This document shows, piece by piece, positions 43,637 to 55,021 of a stretch of 64,000 nucleotides of DNA. Below the pieces are notes generated by a model that had not been told where the DNA came from, did not search any database, and saw nothing but the letters and a program-made list of their open reading frames with translations. Position numbers and translations under genes: made by a program. This DNA comes from Halostella pelagica (lineage in GTDB: Archaea; Halobacteriota; Halobacteria; Halobacteriales; Natronoarchaeaceae): NCBI GenBank assembly GCA_005954745.1, contig CP040678.1:2480001-2544000 (forward strand). The letters are read 5' to 3'. Position 1 is the first letter of the stretch, and every line of letters begins with the position of its first letter.

Positions 43637-44359
43637 ATGCCCGGAACGCTGACGCAGGCGCTGTCGTACACGATGATAGCCGTCGTGGCCGCACTCGTCG
43701 GCGGACTCGTCGCAGTCTATCGTCCACCGGGAGCACAGATGGAGAGTAACGTACAGCACTTCGCCGCGGGCGTGGTGTTCGCCGCCGTCGCCGCCGAACT
43801 TCTGCCGGACGTCCACACGCGAGCGCCGAGCGTGGTCGTCGTCGGCTTCGCGATCGGCGTCGCAACGATGCTCGGCATCCATCAACTCAGCAAGTACGTG
43901 GAGAAACGCGGTATCGGCGGGAAGGCCGCGGGGGCGTCCGGTCTGCTCATCACCGTGAGTATCGACATGCTCATCGACGGCGTCCTGATCGGCGTGACGT
44001 TCCTGGCCGAGGCGGCCACTGGGATCCTCATCGTCGTTGCGCTGGCGATAGAGGTCCTCTTTCTCGGCGTGACCGGCGTCATCGCGCTCCCGGAGAAGAC
44101 GGGGACGCTCAAGAAACTCGCCGTCCCCGCCGCGTTCGGACTCCTGTTACTCGGCGGGGTAGCCGCCGGCGTGCTCGTCTTCGACGGCGTGACGGGAACG
44201 CCGATCGCTCTCGTGCTCGCGTTCGGGTCGGCCGCCCTCCTATATCTGGTGACCGAGGAGCTCCTGGTCAAGGCCCAGAAGGTGCCCGAGACGCCGACCT
44301 CGACGACGCTGTTTTTCGCCGGGTTCCTCCTCATCTTCCTGCTCGACATGCTCCACTGA
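43637..44359 (+). CDS. ZIP family metal transporter
   Basis: A 240-residue membrane protein with about eight helices. The metal-path motifs of ZIP proteins are altered but visible: FAAGVVFAAVAAELLPDV near residue 43 and ISIDMLIDGVLIG-like VSIDMLIDGVLIGVTF near 107, followed by EVLFLGVTGV. Some expected His are Asp here, so the cation (Zn, Mn or Fe) is uncertain. Stands alone. Confidence 0.82.
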   Translation: MPGTLTQALSYTMIAVVAALVGGLVAVYRPPGAQMESNVQHFAAGVVFAAVAAELLPDVHTRAPSVVVVGFAIGVATMLGIHQLSKYVEKRGIGGKAAGASGLLITVSIDMLIDGVLIGVTFLAEAATGILIVVALAIEVLFLGVTGVIALPEKTGTLKKLAVPAAFGLLLLGGVAAGVLVFDGVTGTPIALVLAFGSAALLYLVTEELLVKAQKVPETPTSTTLFFAGFLLIFLLDMLH

Positions 44360-44514
44360 GAGGTCGAAACGGAGGTATTTCGGCCGCGACAGATATCCCG
44401 TCGAGCCGTACCAGTCAGTCTCCGCCGTCGACCGCTCCCGATACTGATATGTAAGTCCCGTCTGATCGTAGAGAGGAATGAGTGTCGACCGCGTTTTCGA
44501 GGGGCCAACCGAGG

Positions 44515-45060
44515 ATGGTACCGATGGCTGACACCGGATCCGCGACGGCGAGAGAGACGGCGGCCGACCATCCGCAACTGGTGGTCGTCTGCGGGCCACC
44601 GGGCGTCGGGAAGACGACCGTTTCTGAGGGGGTTGCCGACCGGATCGACGGGGAGTTACTCCGGACCGACGTGGTTCGTGAAGACGTCGCTCCTGACCCG
44701 GAGTACACTGATGCGGAGCGAAAGCGCGTGTACGATGAACTGTTCGCTCGCGGCCGTAAAGCGGTCCGGCGCGGCGAGAACGCGGTGCTCGACGGGACGT
44801 TCCAGTACCGCCCCGTTCGGGAGCGGGCGCAGTCGCTGGCTGACGAACTGGGGGCGGAGTTTCGGTCAGTGAAAGTCGAATGCGCCGAACCCGTCGTCAG
44901 AGAGCGGATAGCGGGGCGAACCGACGACGAAAGCGACGCCGACTTCGAGGTACATGCGATGATCCGCGAGCAGTTCGACCCCCTCTCGGTCGACCACGTG
45001 ACGGTCGATAACTCCGAGACGCTGGCAGAGACCCAGCGGCAACTCGACCGACTCTTCTGA
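44515..45060 (+). CDS. AAA-type P-loop nucleotide kinase
   Basis: A 181-residue protein with Walker A VVCGPPGVGKTTVSEG near residue 25, DGTFQYRPVRERAQ as the middle acidic motif (D-G-T-F is common in zeta-toxin and polynucleotide-kinase-like enzymes), and an Arg-rich lid (RERIAGRTDDE). Possible starts are ATG 44515, ATG 44524 and GTG 44482 (preceded by GAGAGG). No antitoxin-like partner is adjacent, so a housekeeping kinase is likelier than a toxin. Confidence 0.72.
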   Translation: MVPMADTGSATARETAADHPQLVVVCGPPGVGKTTVSEGVADRIDGELLRTDVVREDVAPDPEYTDAERKRVYDELFARGRKAVRRGENAVLDGTFQYRPVRERAQSLADELGAEFRSVKVECAEPVVRERIAGRTDDESDADFEVHAMIREQFDPLSVDHVTVDNSETLAETQRQLDRLF

Positions 45061-45199
45061 GTCGTGTATCGGCGGACGCCGCCGCCGGACGATGCCAGAA
45101 AACCTTTGCACCGACAGTAACTGGTCGAGCTATGAGCCAGACGTTGAACGAACTGTCGAGAGCGCGTGCCGCGACCGACCGAGAGGTAGTCCGAGGCCC

Positions 45200-47269
45200 G
45201 TGACCGATCCGGGAAATCTGTCCCGTCGCGACCTGCTGAAAGCCGCCGCCGGAACGGGGGCGGTCGGCGCTGGTGCGCTCGCCGGCCTGCAGTTCCTCGG
45301 CGGTGAGGACGCGCCGACGACCGAAGTCGACGACGACCGGGCACGTGAACTGGCGGAGCGGTTCGCGCCGACGCTCTACTTCGACGCCGCCGAGCGGTGG
45401 TTCCCGACGGACCCGCGGCCGTACGAAAGCGAGTCAGACGGTGAGACGGTCGTCGACGGGTTCGATGCGCTCGACGGCTACACTGAGCGGTTCACCGACT
45501 CCGAGGCCCCGCCGGACCCGACCGTGTTCTACCGCGCGATCCGGTACGAAAGCTCGCCGCTTGCGGTCGTGCAGTTCTGGCTGTACTCGGCGTTCGACCA
45601 GTTCTCGACGAACTTTCACTGGCACGACTGGGAGGCGGTTCACGTCTTCGTCGACGTCAAGGCGGAGACGCCGCAGCTGTTCGTCGCCAGCGCCCACTCG
45701 CGGAAAGTGCCGAACAACGAGTTCCTCGACCCGGATCCGGACGCGTTCCCGCGCATCCTGCCGGAACTCGGCTCGCACTCCAGCGGCCTCTCTGTCAACG
45801 AGAACCGCGATAGCTTCCAGCGGTTTCCACTGCCTGACGCCGTCGCCGACGTGACGAACCAGGTGTTAGCCGGCGTCGAGGTCGTCGACGAACTGCCCAT
45901 CGCCTACGGACTCCCGCGGGACGAAGGGACACGGCTCCCGTTCGTCGTCCCCGAACTCGATGGCGAACCCATCTACGACCACGACCGCTTGCCGGCGGTC
46001 GGCCGGTCCGACCTGATCCCCGCCGGCCTCACCGTCCGGTCGTTCGAGGACCTGGCGTCCCCGCCGAACGACCTCCCTCAGCGGGAGACGGGGCTGGTGT
46101 TCGGCCACGACCACGAGGACGCCGCGGACGTCCGATACGCGCTGGAACCGACGGCCGACGTGGAACACGTCGGCGAGTTCACCGGTCCGCAGTTGAGTTT
46201 CGAGTTCGCCGTCCCCGAGTTCGCGGAGGACAGGGTCGCCGGTCACATCACGTCGACGGGCGTGCCCTGGGACCAGCCACGGTACGACAACCCCGCGGCG
46301 GACATCTCCGACCCCTCGCACCGGTCTACGCTTGCGGAGCGATACGACGCCATCGCCGGCCCTGACGGGGCGGGTCTGGTCGTCGCCGCGGTGCAGGAAG
46401 CCGTCGAAAGCGCTGACGCGCCCGACGGTGAGGGCGTGACCACGGCGGACCTCGGTACCGAGGCCGTGGTGCTGGTCGAGAGCGACCCGGAGGCAGTCCC
46501 GACGTTCGGCGGCGTCGCAGTCGCCGCGGACGTGCCCGCCGGCGACCATCGAGTCACAGTCAACGGCGCGGGGGTCGCCCCGCACAGCGAGCGCGTGACG
46601 GTAGACGAGAGCGACACGGCGACGACGGCGGGCGTCGACGGCCGGATAGCGGTCACGGCCCGCGAGGACGCCGTCAAACTTCGCGTCGATGCGGACGGGA
46701 CGGACGCGGATCTGCGGGCGCTCGCGGTGGAAGACGACTTCGGGGGTTGGCTGTACGATGCACCGCTTTCGGGGCGGGACTCAGTGTACGTCCACGGCGG
46801 CGGCGCGTACACGACGGAGGTTCGGGACGCGGACAACGAGGTCGGCGCGTTCCGTGTCAATCCCGGCGAGGAGAGCGAGGTGACGATCGACCGGCCGCGG
46901 ACCGGCAAAGCCTCGCTCGCGTCGTTTCTCGCCGCCCTCTCAGAGGAGACGGCGAGACGGGTGCGGGCGGAACTCGACGACGATGACGACGGAGATGACC
47001 GAGACGAACCGGGCGACAACGGCCGGGGAGTAGCGCGAGCGCTGGAGGCGGTGGCCGACGCCGCGTCCCGCGCCGCCGAGCGGGCAGAGGACGGCGACGG
47101 GAACGGTGCGGACCAGCGTCTCGAAGCGGTCCGAGACCGACTCCACCGCGTCGCGGAACGGCTGACAGAGACGGACGACCTTCCGGACGCCGTGACCGCC
47201 GCCGTCGGGCGGCGGGTCGAACAGGCACGGCGGCGCAACGAGCAGGCGCTCGACGCCGGGAGCCTCTGA
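45200..47269 (+). CDS. Tat-exported protein with an HDWE motif (NLP/Vps62-like)
   Basis: A 689-residue protein. GTG 45200 gives MTDPGNLSRRDLLKAAAG, a clean Tat signal (Arg9, Arg10). Residues 40-250 hold ERFAPTLYFDAAERWFPTDPRPY and QFSTNFHWHDWEAVHVFVD, where H140-W-H-D-W-E145 resembles the GHRHDWE metal site of necrosis-inducing NLP proteins. Two beta-rich repeats (about 400-590) and an acidic then Arg/Ala-rich helical tail follow. Secreted or surface-bound; activity unknown. Directly upstream of an ABC exporter pair. Confidence 0.68.
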   Translation: MTDPGNLSRRDLLKAAAGTGAVGAGALAGLQFLGGEDAPTTEVDDDRARELAERFAPTLYFDAAERWFPTDPRPYESESDGETVVDGFDALDGYTERFTDSEAPPDPTVFYRAIRYESSPLAVVQFWLYSAFDQFSTNFHWHDWEAVHVFVDVKAETPQLFVASAHSRKVPNNEFLDPDPDAFPRILPELGSHSSGLSVNENRDSFQRFPLPDAVADVTNQVLAGVEVVDELPIAYGLPRDEGTRLPFVVPELDGEPIYDHDRLPAVGRSDLIPAGLTVRSFEDLASPPNDLPQRETGLVFGHDHEDAADVRYALEPTADVEHVGEFTGPQLSFEFAVPEFAEDRVAGHITSTGVPWDQPRYDNPAADISDPSHRSTLAERYDAIAGPDGAGLVVAAVQEAVESADAPDGEGVTTADLGTEAVVLVESDPEAVPTFGGVAVAADVPAGDHRVTVNGAGVAPHSERVTVDESDTATTAGVDGRIAVTAREDAVKLRVDADGTDADLRALAVEDDFGGWLYDAPLSGRDSVYVHGGGAYTTEVRDADNEVGAFRVNPGEESEVTIDRPRTGKASLASFLAALSEETARRVRAELDDDDDGDDRDEPGDNGRGVARALEAVADAASRAAERAEDGDGNGADQRLEAVRDRLHRVAERLTETDDLPDAVTAAVGRRVEQARRRNEQALDAGSL

Positions 47270-47397
47270 ACAGGAGTTCGAACCGTCGGCCGGCGAGGAG
47301 ACCGGTCGCCGCAGAGAGCCGGTCGCCCAGCGGAACCGGTGGCAGCGGCACCCGCGTTCGACGCGCTTTAGCCGCCGAGTGAGAGACGGTACGGTAG

Positions 47398-48375
47398 ATG
47401 CCACGGGCGATCGAGACGCAGGACCTGGTGAAGGAGTACGGCGACTTGCGCGCCCTCGACGAGCTCTCGATCAGCGTCGAGGACGGCGAGTTCTTCGGCT
47501 TGCTCGGCCCGAACGGGGCCGGAAAGACGACGTTCATCGAGATACTCGTCGGGCTGGTCCGGAAGTCGGGCGGCGAAGCCCGGGTGTTCGGCCAAGACGT
47601 CGTCGACGACTACCGCGAGGTCCGCGACGCCATCGGCCTCGCGCCACAGGAGTACAACGTCGACCGCTTCTTCCCGATCCGCGAGGTGTTACAGCACAAG
47701 GCCGGCTATCACGGTATCCCCGAAGACGAGGCCGAGCGCCGCGCGGACGAGGCGCTGAAGACAGTGGGGATCTACGACAAACGCGACGAGCGCTTCGACT
47801 GGCTCTCCGGCGGGATGAAGCGACGGCTACTGCTCGCGCGGGCACTGGTCACGGACCCTGACCTGCTCATCCTCGACGAGCCGACGGCGGGCGTCGACGT
47901 CCAGTTGCGCCACGACCTCTGGAACATCGTCCAGGAACTCAACGAGGGGGGTACTACCGTCCTGTTGACGACGCACTACATCGAAGAGGCGGAACGGCTC
48001 TGCGACCGCGTGGCGATCATCAACGAGGGGCGGAAACTGGAGGTCGCCAGTCCGGACGAACTGATGGACCGCGGGACCGACACGATTTACGTCCGGACGC
48101 AGACGACGCCGTCGACAGCGCCCGACCTCACCCATCTGGACAGGGTCGAGGGCGTGACGATAGAGGACGGCCGGCTTGCAGTGCGGGCGAAACAGGGCGG
48201 CCGCGTCGCGCCGCAGGTCCTGAACGAACTAGAGGCTCGCGGCCACGAGATCGTCGATCTGGAGATCACCCGTACGTCGCTGGAAGAGGTGTTCGTCGAG
48301 TTGACGAACGACGACGGAGAGGGGGTACGGAGCGGCGAGGAGTCCGCCGGGATCCCGGGAGGTGACTCGGCGTGA
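47398..48375 (+). CDS. ABC transporter ATP-binding protein (DrrA type)
   Basis: A 325-residue ATPase: Walker A GPNGAGKTTFIE near residue 40, signature LSGGMKRRLLLARAL near 137, Walker B LLILDEPTAGVD near 157, H-loop TTHYIEEAE. The C-terminal 80 residues are the DUF4162-like tail of DrrA/ABC-2 exporters. It drives the permease encoded next, whose GTG start overlaps this stop (GTGA). Confidence 0.9.
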   Translation: MPRAIETQDLVKEYGDLRALDELSISVEDGEFFGLLGPNGAGKTTFIEILVGLVRKSGGEARVFGQDVVDDYREVRDAIGLAPQEYNVDRFFPIREVLQHKAGYHGIPEDEAERRADEALKTVGIYDKRDERFDWLSGGMKRRLLLARALVTDPDLLILDEPTAGVDVQLRHDLWNIVQELNEGGTTVLLTTHYIEEAERLCDRVAIINEGRKLEVASPDELMDRGTDTIYVRTQTTPSTAPDLTHLDRVEGVTIEDGRLAVRAKQGGRVAPQVLNELEARGHEIVDLEITRTSLEEVFVELTNDDGEGVRSGEESAGIPGGDSA

Positions 48376-49139
48376 GGTTCCTGTCCGTGAGCACGTACGC
48401 GCTCGTAAAGCGGGAGATACTCCGGTACGTCCGGCGGCCGTCGAACACCTTCCTCCCGCCGCTGATCACGAACGTACTGTATTTCTCCGTGTTCGGCGTC
48501 ATCCTGGGGGACCGCATCGACAGGATTCAGGGGTTCGATTACATCGTGTTCATCCTCCCCGGCCTCATCGTGCTCGGAGCCATCTCGAACGCGTTCGAGA
48601 ACGCCTCGTTTTCGATCTTCCACGGGCGGTGGAACGAGTACATTCACGAAACGCTCACGTCGCCGATGTCGTACACGGAGATGGTGCTCGCCTACATCGG
48701 CGCGAGCGCGCTCCGCGGGCTGGTAGTCGGGGTCATCATCGCGTTCGTGGGGTACGCCTTCGAACCGGTAGGCGTCGCGCGACCGTTCTACCTCGTCGCC
48801 TTCCTCGTCGTTATCTCCGTGCTGTTCGCCAGCCTCGGCGTCGTTGGTGGCCTCTGGGCGGAGGACTTCGACTACCTGACGGTGATGAATCAGTTCATCG
48901 TCCGCCCGCTCGTGTTCTTCGGCGGCGTGTTCTACTCACTGGAGATCCTTCCGCCGCTTTACAGGACGCTGTCGCTACTGAACCCGATGGTGTACATGGT
49001 CAACGGCGTCCGGTACGGCTTCCTGGCGTACTCGGACATCGACCACAACGTCGCTCTGGCCGTCCTGTCGGCGTTGACGCTGGCAGTCGTGCTGGTCGAC
49101 ATTGCGCTGTTCAAACGCGGCTACGGCCTCACCGACTAG
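48372..49139 (+). CDS. ABC-2 type transporter permease
   Basis: A 255-residue membrane protein with six helices, a cytosolic N terminus (STYALVKREILRYVRRPSN) and the ABC-2 signature near the end (VFFGGVFYSLEILPPLYRTLSLLNPMVYMVNGVRYGF). Starts at GTG 48372. It forms an exporter with the preceding ATPase; substrate unknown. Confidence 0.88.
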   Translation: MRFLSVSTYALVKREILRYVRRPSNTFLPPLITNVLYFSVFGVILGDRIDRIQGFDYIVFILPGLIVLGAISNAFENASFSIFHGRWNEYIHETLTSPMSYTEMVLAYIGASALRGLVVGVIIAFVGYAFEPVGVARPFYLVAFLVVISVLFASLGVVGGLWAEDFDYLTVMNQFIVRPLVFFGGVFYSLEILPPLYRTLSLLNPMVYMVNGVRYGFLAYSDIDHNVALAVLSALTLAVVLVDIALFKRGYGLTD

Positions 49140-49196
49140 CGGCCGAGCGACGGACCGTTCGGCGCACTTTTGCGGGCAGTAGCCGTACTGGCGTGC

Positions 49197-49871
49197 ATGG
49201 ACGCTGACGACGGGTCACGTGACGGGACGAACGACAGCGGGTCTGCCGACGACTGGGACAGTGACAGCGGTTCTGTCGACAGCGACGGTGACAGCGGTTC
49301 TGTCGACAGCGACGGTGACAGCGGTTCTGTCGACGACGGTCTGGCGTGGGAGACGCTCGATTCCGGCGTCGCCTACTCCTGTCCCGGGTTCGACGTTATC
49401 AAGGAAGACGCGTGTCTCCCGGACGGCACCGAGACGGACTTCGACTACCTCACGGAGGGCGAGAGCGTCGTCGTTCTCCCCTTCACCGTCGACGGCGACG
49501 TCGTTCTGGTCGAAGAGTGGCGTCAGGCCGTGAAACGAGTCAACCGCGCGCTCCCCGCGGGCGGTCTGGAACCGAGCGACGACGACCTGACCGCCGCGGT
49601 CCGACGCGAACTGACCGAGGAGACGGGCTACGAGGCCGGCGAGGTCGAACATCTCACCTCGGTCGAACCCGCAAACGGCATCTCGGACGTCGTCTTCCAC
49701 TACTTCCTCGCGCGCGACTGCGCGCCGACCGCCGAGCAGGACCTGGACGACAACGAGACGATCCGCGTGACGACGGCGGAGTTCGACGACCTCCGGGAGG
49801 CCGTCCGCGAGGGGGCGATATCCGACGGCCGAACGGCGCTCGGCGTGCTGTACTACGCGCTGTTCGAATAG
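49197..49871 (+). CDS. Nudix hydrolase with acidic repeat N terminus
   Basis: A 224-residue protein. Residues 121-143 form the Nudix box (GLEPSDDDLTAAVRRELTEETGY); RELTEETG is intact, while the first box Glu is Asp. A GG-L element upstream and the ADP-ribose-pyrophosphatase-like layout suggest a nucleoside-diphosphate-sugar substrate. The first 50 residues are disordered, built from DSGSVDSDG repeats. ATG 49197 starts MDADDGSRDG. Confidence 0.83.
   Translation: MDADDGSRDGTNDSGSADDWDSDSGSVDSDGDSGSVDSDGDSGSVDDGLAWETLDSGVAYSCPGFDVIKEDACLPDGTETDFDYLTEGESVVVLPFTVDGDVVLVEEWRQAVKRVNRALPAGGLEPSDDDLTAAVRRELTEETGYEAGEVEHLTSVEPANGISDVVFHYFLARDCAPTAEQDLDDNETIRVTTAEFDDLREAVREGAISDGRTALGVLYYALFE
49263..49340 (+). 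repeat. 27-bp in-frame tandem repeat
   Basis: Two identical units (49263-49289 and 49290-49316) and a third shortened by 3 bp encode DSGSVDSDG repeats in the Nudix N terminus. Likely to vary in number between strains. Confidence 0.85.
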
Positions 49872-49902
49872 ACCGGCGGCCGCACGCCGACAGCGGGACA
49901 CG

Positions 49903-50760
49903 TCACCCGAGCGCCGGAGCGAGCGCGTGGGTAAACGCCGCGACCAGCAGCGTCGCGTAGCCCGCCGCGACAAGTTGGACGGCCCGCACAGGTCGCGCAA
50001 GTCGGCCCTTCTCGCTCGCTTCGGACGCGAGATAGCCGGCGAGCGGGAGCGCCTGGAGCGCGTGGAGTCCGAGGAAATGCGCCGCTCGGAAATCCCCGCC
50101 GGCGTTCCAGCCGACCACCGGAACCGCCGGACTGGTGCCGACCGCGCTGGCCTCCAGCGCGACCATCGCGCCGCCCTCGTACGACCCGACGACGAACAGC
50201 GCGATGCCGAGGCGGATGCCCCATTCGTACGCCGGGGCGACGGCGAACTCCCGCCGCCAGGCCCGGACGAGTAGCCACGCGACGACTGCGACCATGGCGA
50301 CGATAGTCAGCCCCATGACGGCGTATACGGCCGTGTCGAACGCAGTCGACTGGTTGAAATGCGATTCGACCCCGCGTGCCGCCTGCCCGCCGATGAGCGT
50401 TATCTCGACGACGCTTGCCGTCGCCACGGCGAGCGATGCGCGCCGCAAGGTGCTATCGGCGACAGGGAGGTGGTGACCTATCCAGCCGAGCGTTGCGGTG
50501 AACAGCGCTATCGAGCCCGCGAACTTCGCGGGTTTGAGCCAGACCGGCTCCCCGCCGACAGTCCGCGGATCGAGGGCGATTCCGGCGGCGAATCCAACGA
50601 ACAACGCGGCGTTGAGCGCGGCGACAGCGAACAGGAGCGGGTTTCGTCGGCGGAGCTCCGCGACGACGGTTGCGGGACGGTTCCAGCGGGCGTACGCGGC
50701 AGTGTTGCGGATCACTGCGTGAAGATCCGGCCGAAGCCGAGGAATCAATTTGCCCAACAT
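49903..50760 (-). CDS. Conserved seven-helix membrane protein
   Basis: A 285-residue protein with about seven helices after a 30-residue cytosolic N terminus. Notable conserved-looking stretches are PVWLKPAKFAGSIALF near residue 72 and DFRAAHFLGLHALQALP near 225, which put Lys and His within the membrane. No known family named. It is divergent from the HTH-10 regulator at 50798 across only 37 bp, so the two may share control. Confidence 0.7.
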   Translation of the reverse strand: MLGKLIPRLRPDLHAVIRNTAAYARWNRPATVVAELRRRNPLLFAVAALNAALFVGFAAGIALDPRTVGGEPVWLKPAKFAGSIALFTATLGWIGHHLPVADSTLRRASLAVATASVVEITLIGGQAARGVESHFNQSTAFDTAVYAVMGLTIVAMVAVVAWLLVRAWRREFAVAPAYEWGIRLGIALFVVGSYEGGAMVALEASAVGTSPAVPVVGWNAGGDFRAAHFLGLHALQALPLAGYLASEASEKGRLARPVRAVQLVAAGYATLLVAAFTHALAPALG

Positions 50761-50797
50761 CTTGGTGTTGGGCGCCGATAGCGACAGATGATACGAG

Positions 50798-51442
50798 ATG
50801 ATCAGAGCTCAGTTCCACGTTCAACTCCCCGAGGGCACCTGGGTCGCTGAAGTGTCACGCTCGTTTCCGGACGCGACGTTCCGGCTTCTGACGGGGTTCA
50901 GGGCCGGTTCGACGGCGATCGAACTCGGCGAGGTGGAGGCAGACGACCCCGACGCCGTGTCCGCTGCCATCGACGACCATCCGTCTATCGTCGCGTACCA
51001 GCGTCTGGAGCGCGCCGACGAGACGGTCGTGGCGAGATACGAGACGACGGACATCGGACTCTACGAGGCCGTCGAGCGGTCGTCGGTGCCGCCCGAGTAT
51101 CCGATCACGGTTCGGAACGGCTGGATCGAGTACGAGTTCACCGGCTCGCGGGAGGTGCTGGACCGCTTCCGGACGGCGGTCGAAGCGGCCGGCCTCTCGT
51201 ACGAGCTACGCTCCGTGGTCGGAAACGAGAACTCGTCCGGGCTCCTGACCGACCGACAGCGGGAGGTGCTCGCCGCGGCCGTCCGGGAGGGGTACTTCGA
51301 GGTGCCGCGGGAGTGTACGCTCGCGGACCTCGCGGCCACGCTGGAGGCGGACAAGTCCACGGTGAGCGAGATCCTGCGGCGCGGCGAAGGGAGCGTCGTC
51401 AAGTGGTTTCTCACTGGAACGGACGGTGACACCGAGTTCTGA
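50798..51442 (+). CDS. HTH-10 (bacterio-opsin activator-like) transcriptional regulator
   Basis: A 214-residue protein. An N-terminal ligand or partner domain (about 1-140) is followed by the haloarchaeal HTH-10 domain, LLTDRQREVLAAAVREGYFEVPRECTLADLAATL near residues 148-182. It probably regulates the divergent membrane protein gene, 37 bp away. Confidence 0.85.
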   Translation: MIRAQFHVQLPEGTWVAEVSRSFPDATFRLLTGFRAGSTAIELGEVEADDPDAVSAAIDDHPSIVAYQRLERADETVVARYETTDIGLYEAVERSSVPPEYPITVRNGWIEYEFTGSREVLDRFRTAVEAAGLSYELRSVVGNENSSGLLTDRQREVLAAAVREGYFEVPRECTLADLAATLEADKSTVSEILRRGEGSVVKWFLTGTDGDTEF

Positions 51443-51496
51443 CCGCAACGACGCGGAACGGAATCCTTACCCACGCGCCGGGGCTACCGCGAACCA

Positions 51497-52972
51497 ATGC
51501 GCGATCACTTCGAACTCCGCGACGCGGACGCCGCGGGCCGCATCGGGGAACTGACCGTCCCCCGGGCGGGGGTGACAGTCGAGACGCCGGCGCTGCTGCC
51601 GGTGATAAACCCCAATCTGGATACGATCTCCCCGTCGCGACTCGCCGAGGAGTTCGGCGCGGAGATACTCATCACCAACTCCTACATCATCCACGGGAAC
51701 GAGGAACTCCGCGAGCAGGCACTGGCCGAGGGGCTGCACGAACTGCTTGATTTCGACGGCGCGATCATGACCGATTCGGGGTCGTTCCAGTTGTCGGTGT
51801 ACGGCGAGATAGACGTGACGCCGCCCGAGATCCTCGAGTTCCAGCGCGACATCGGCTCGGACATCGGCACGCCGGTCGACATCCCGACGCCGCCGGACGC
51901 CTCGCGCGAGACCGCCGAGATCGACCTGGAGACGACCGAGGAGCGCATCGCCGAAGCCGAGACGATAGACACCGGCGATATGCTCGTCACCGCGCCGATA
52001 CAGGGGTCGACCTACGCGGACCTGCGCGAGGAAGCGGCCCGGACCGCCGACGCGTCGTCACTCGACGTGTTCCCCGTGGGCGCGGTCGTGCCATTGATGA
52101 ACGACTACCGGTTCGACGACATGGTCGACGTGGTCGCCGCGTGCAAGCGCGGCCTCTCGGCGGACGCGCCGGTCCACCTGTTCGGCGCGGGCCACCCGAT
52201 GATGTTCGCGCTCGCCGCGGCGCTCGGTTGCGACCTGTTCGACTCCGCGGCGTACGCGCTGTACGCACGCGACGACCGCTACCTCACCGTCCGCGGCACG
52301 CAGCAGTTAGACGACCTCGATTACTTCCCCTGCTCGTGTCCGGTGTGCGCCGAGTACACGCCCGACGAGGTCCGCGCGCTCGGCCGAAACGCCCGCGAGG
52401 AGGAACTCGCCGCGCACAACCTCCACGTCACGTTCGCCGAGATACGGCGGATCAAGCAGGCGATCCGGACGGGGAACCTGCTCGAACTCGTCGAGACACG
52501 CGCTCGCGGCCACCCGGCGATGCTGGACGGCTACCGCGCGCTGCTGGACCACGCCGAGCAACTAGAGCGTGAGGACCCGACCTCGAAAGGCACGTTCTTC
52601 TACGTCTCCTCGGAGAGCGCGCGCCGGCCGGAGGTGCTTCGCCACCGCGAGCGCCTCGACCGGATCGACGCGCCGGCGGGCGACCTACTGCTCACGGAAG
52701 GCGCGGACGTAACCGGCTACGACGAGACGTGGCGGCTCGTCCCACCGTTCGGCCCCGTGCCGCCGGCGCTCGCCCAGACGTATCCGCTGACCGCGGAGAC
52801 GCCGAGCAGGGCCGACGACGAGGCCCGCCGCGCCGCCGCCGAGGCCGTGGCGCGATTCGCCGAACTGAACCCCGAGACGGCGGTCACCGTCGCCCACTAC
52901 GACTGGCCGGACCACGTCGTCCGGCGGTTGCCGGACGGCGTCGAGCGGATCGACCTGGCCGAGCGACAGTAG
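51497..52972 (+). CDS. tgtA: Archaeosine tRNA-guanine transglycosylase
   Basis: A 491-residue enzyme. The catalytic Asp is in [16 protein letters not shown] near residue 92; [13 protein letters not shown] and VPLMNDYRF are family segments. The zinc site is [17 protein letters not shown] near residue 278. It replaces guanine 15 in archaeal tRNA with preQ0, the first step to archaeosine; arcS, the next step, is encoded 2 kb on. Length excludes the PUA domain found in some TgtA proteins. Confidence 0.95.
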   Translation: MRDHFELRDADAAGRIGELTVPRAGVTVETPALLPVINPNLDTISPSRLAEEFGAEILITNSYIIHGNEELREQALAEGLHELLDFDGAIMTDSGSFQLSVYGEIDVTPPEILEFQRDIGSDIGTPVDIPTPPDASRETAEIDLETTEERIAEAETIDTGDMLVTAPIQGSTYADLREEAARTADASSLDVFPVGAVVPLMNDYRFDDMVDVVAACKRGLSADAPVHLFGAGHPMMFALAAALGCDLFDSAAYALYARDDRYLTVRGTQQLDDLDYFPCSCPVCAEYTPDEVRALGRNAREEELAAHNLHVTFAEIRRIKQAIRTGNLLELVETRARGHPAMLDGYRALLDHAEQLEREDPTSKGTFFYVSSESARRPEVLRHRERLDRIDAPAGDLLLTEGADVTGYDETWRLVPPFGPVPPALAQTYPLTAETPSRADDEARRAAAEAVARFAELNPETAVTVAHYDWPDHVVRRLPDGVERIDLAERQ

Positions 52973-53005
52973 TGCAGAACGCGCCCGGCAACGCGCCGGA
53001 CGATG

Positions 53006-54889
<1,884 letters not shown>

Positions 54890-55021
54890 AGATAGGGACG
54901 CGCTACCGGTTCAAAAAACCTTGTGGGGGTGTGCGAACTTCTGGCAACCGAACCGCGGCCGCGTCGACAGCGCCCGGGCCGTAACGACACGCTCATTCCG
55001 GCGGGGCCACTCTCGACGGGT

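Noticed and set aside
44515-45060. Zeta-toxin of a toxin-antitoxin pair
   Set aside because: P-loop and DGTF fit, but there is no antitoxin-like gene on either side.
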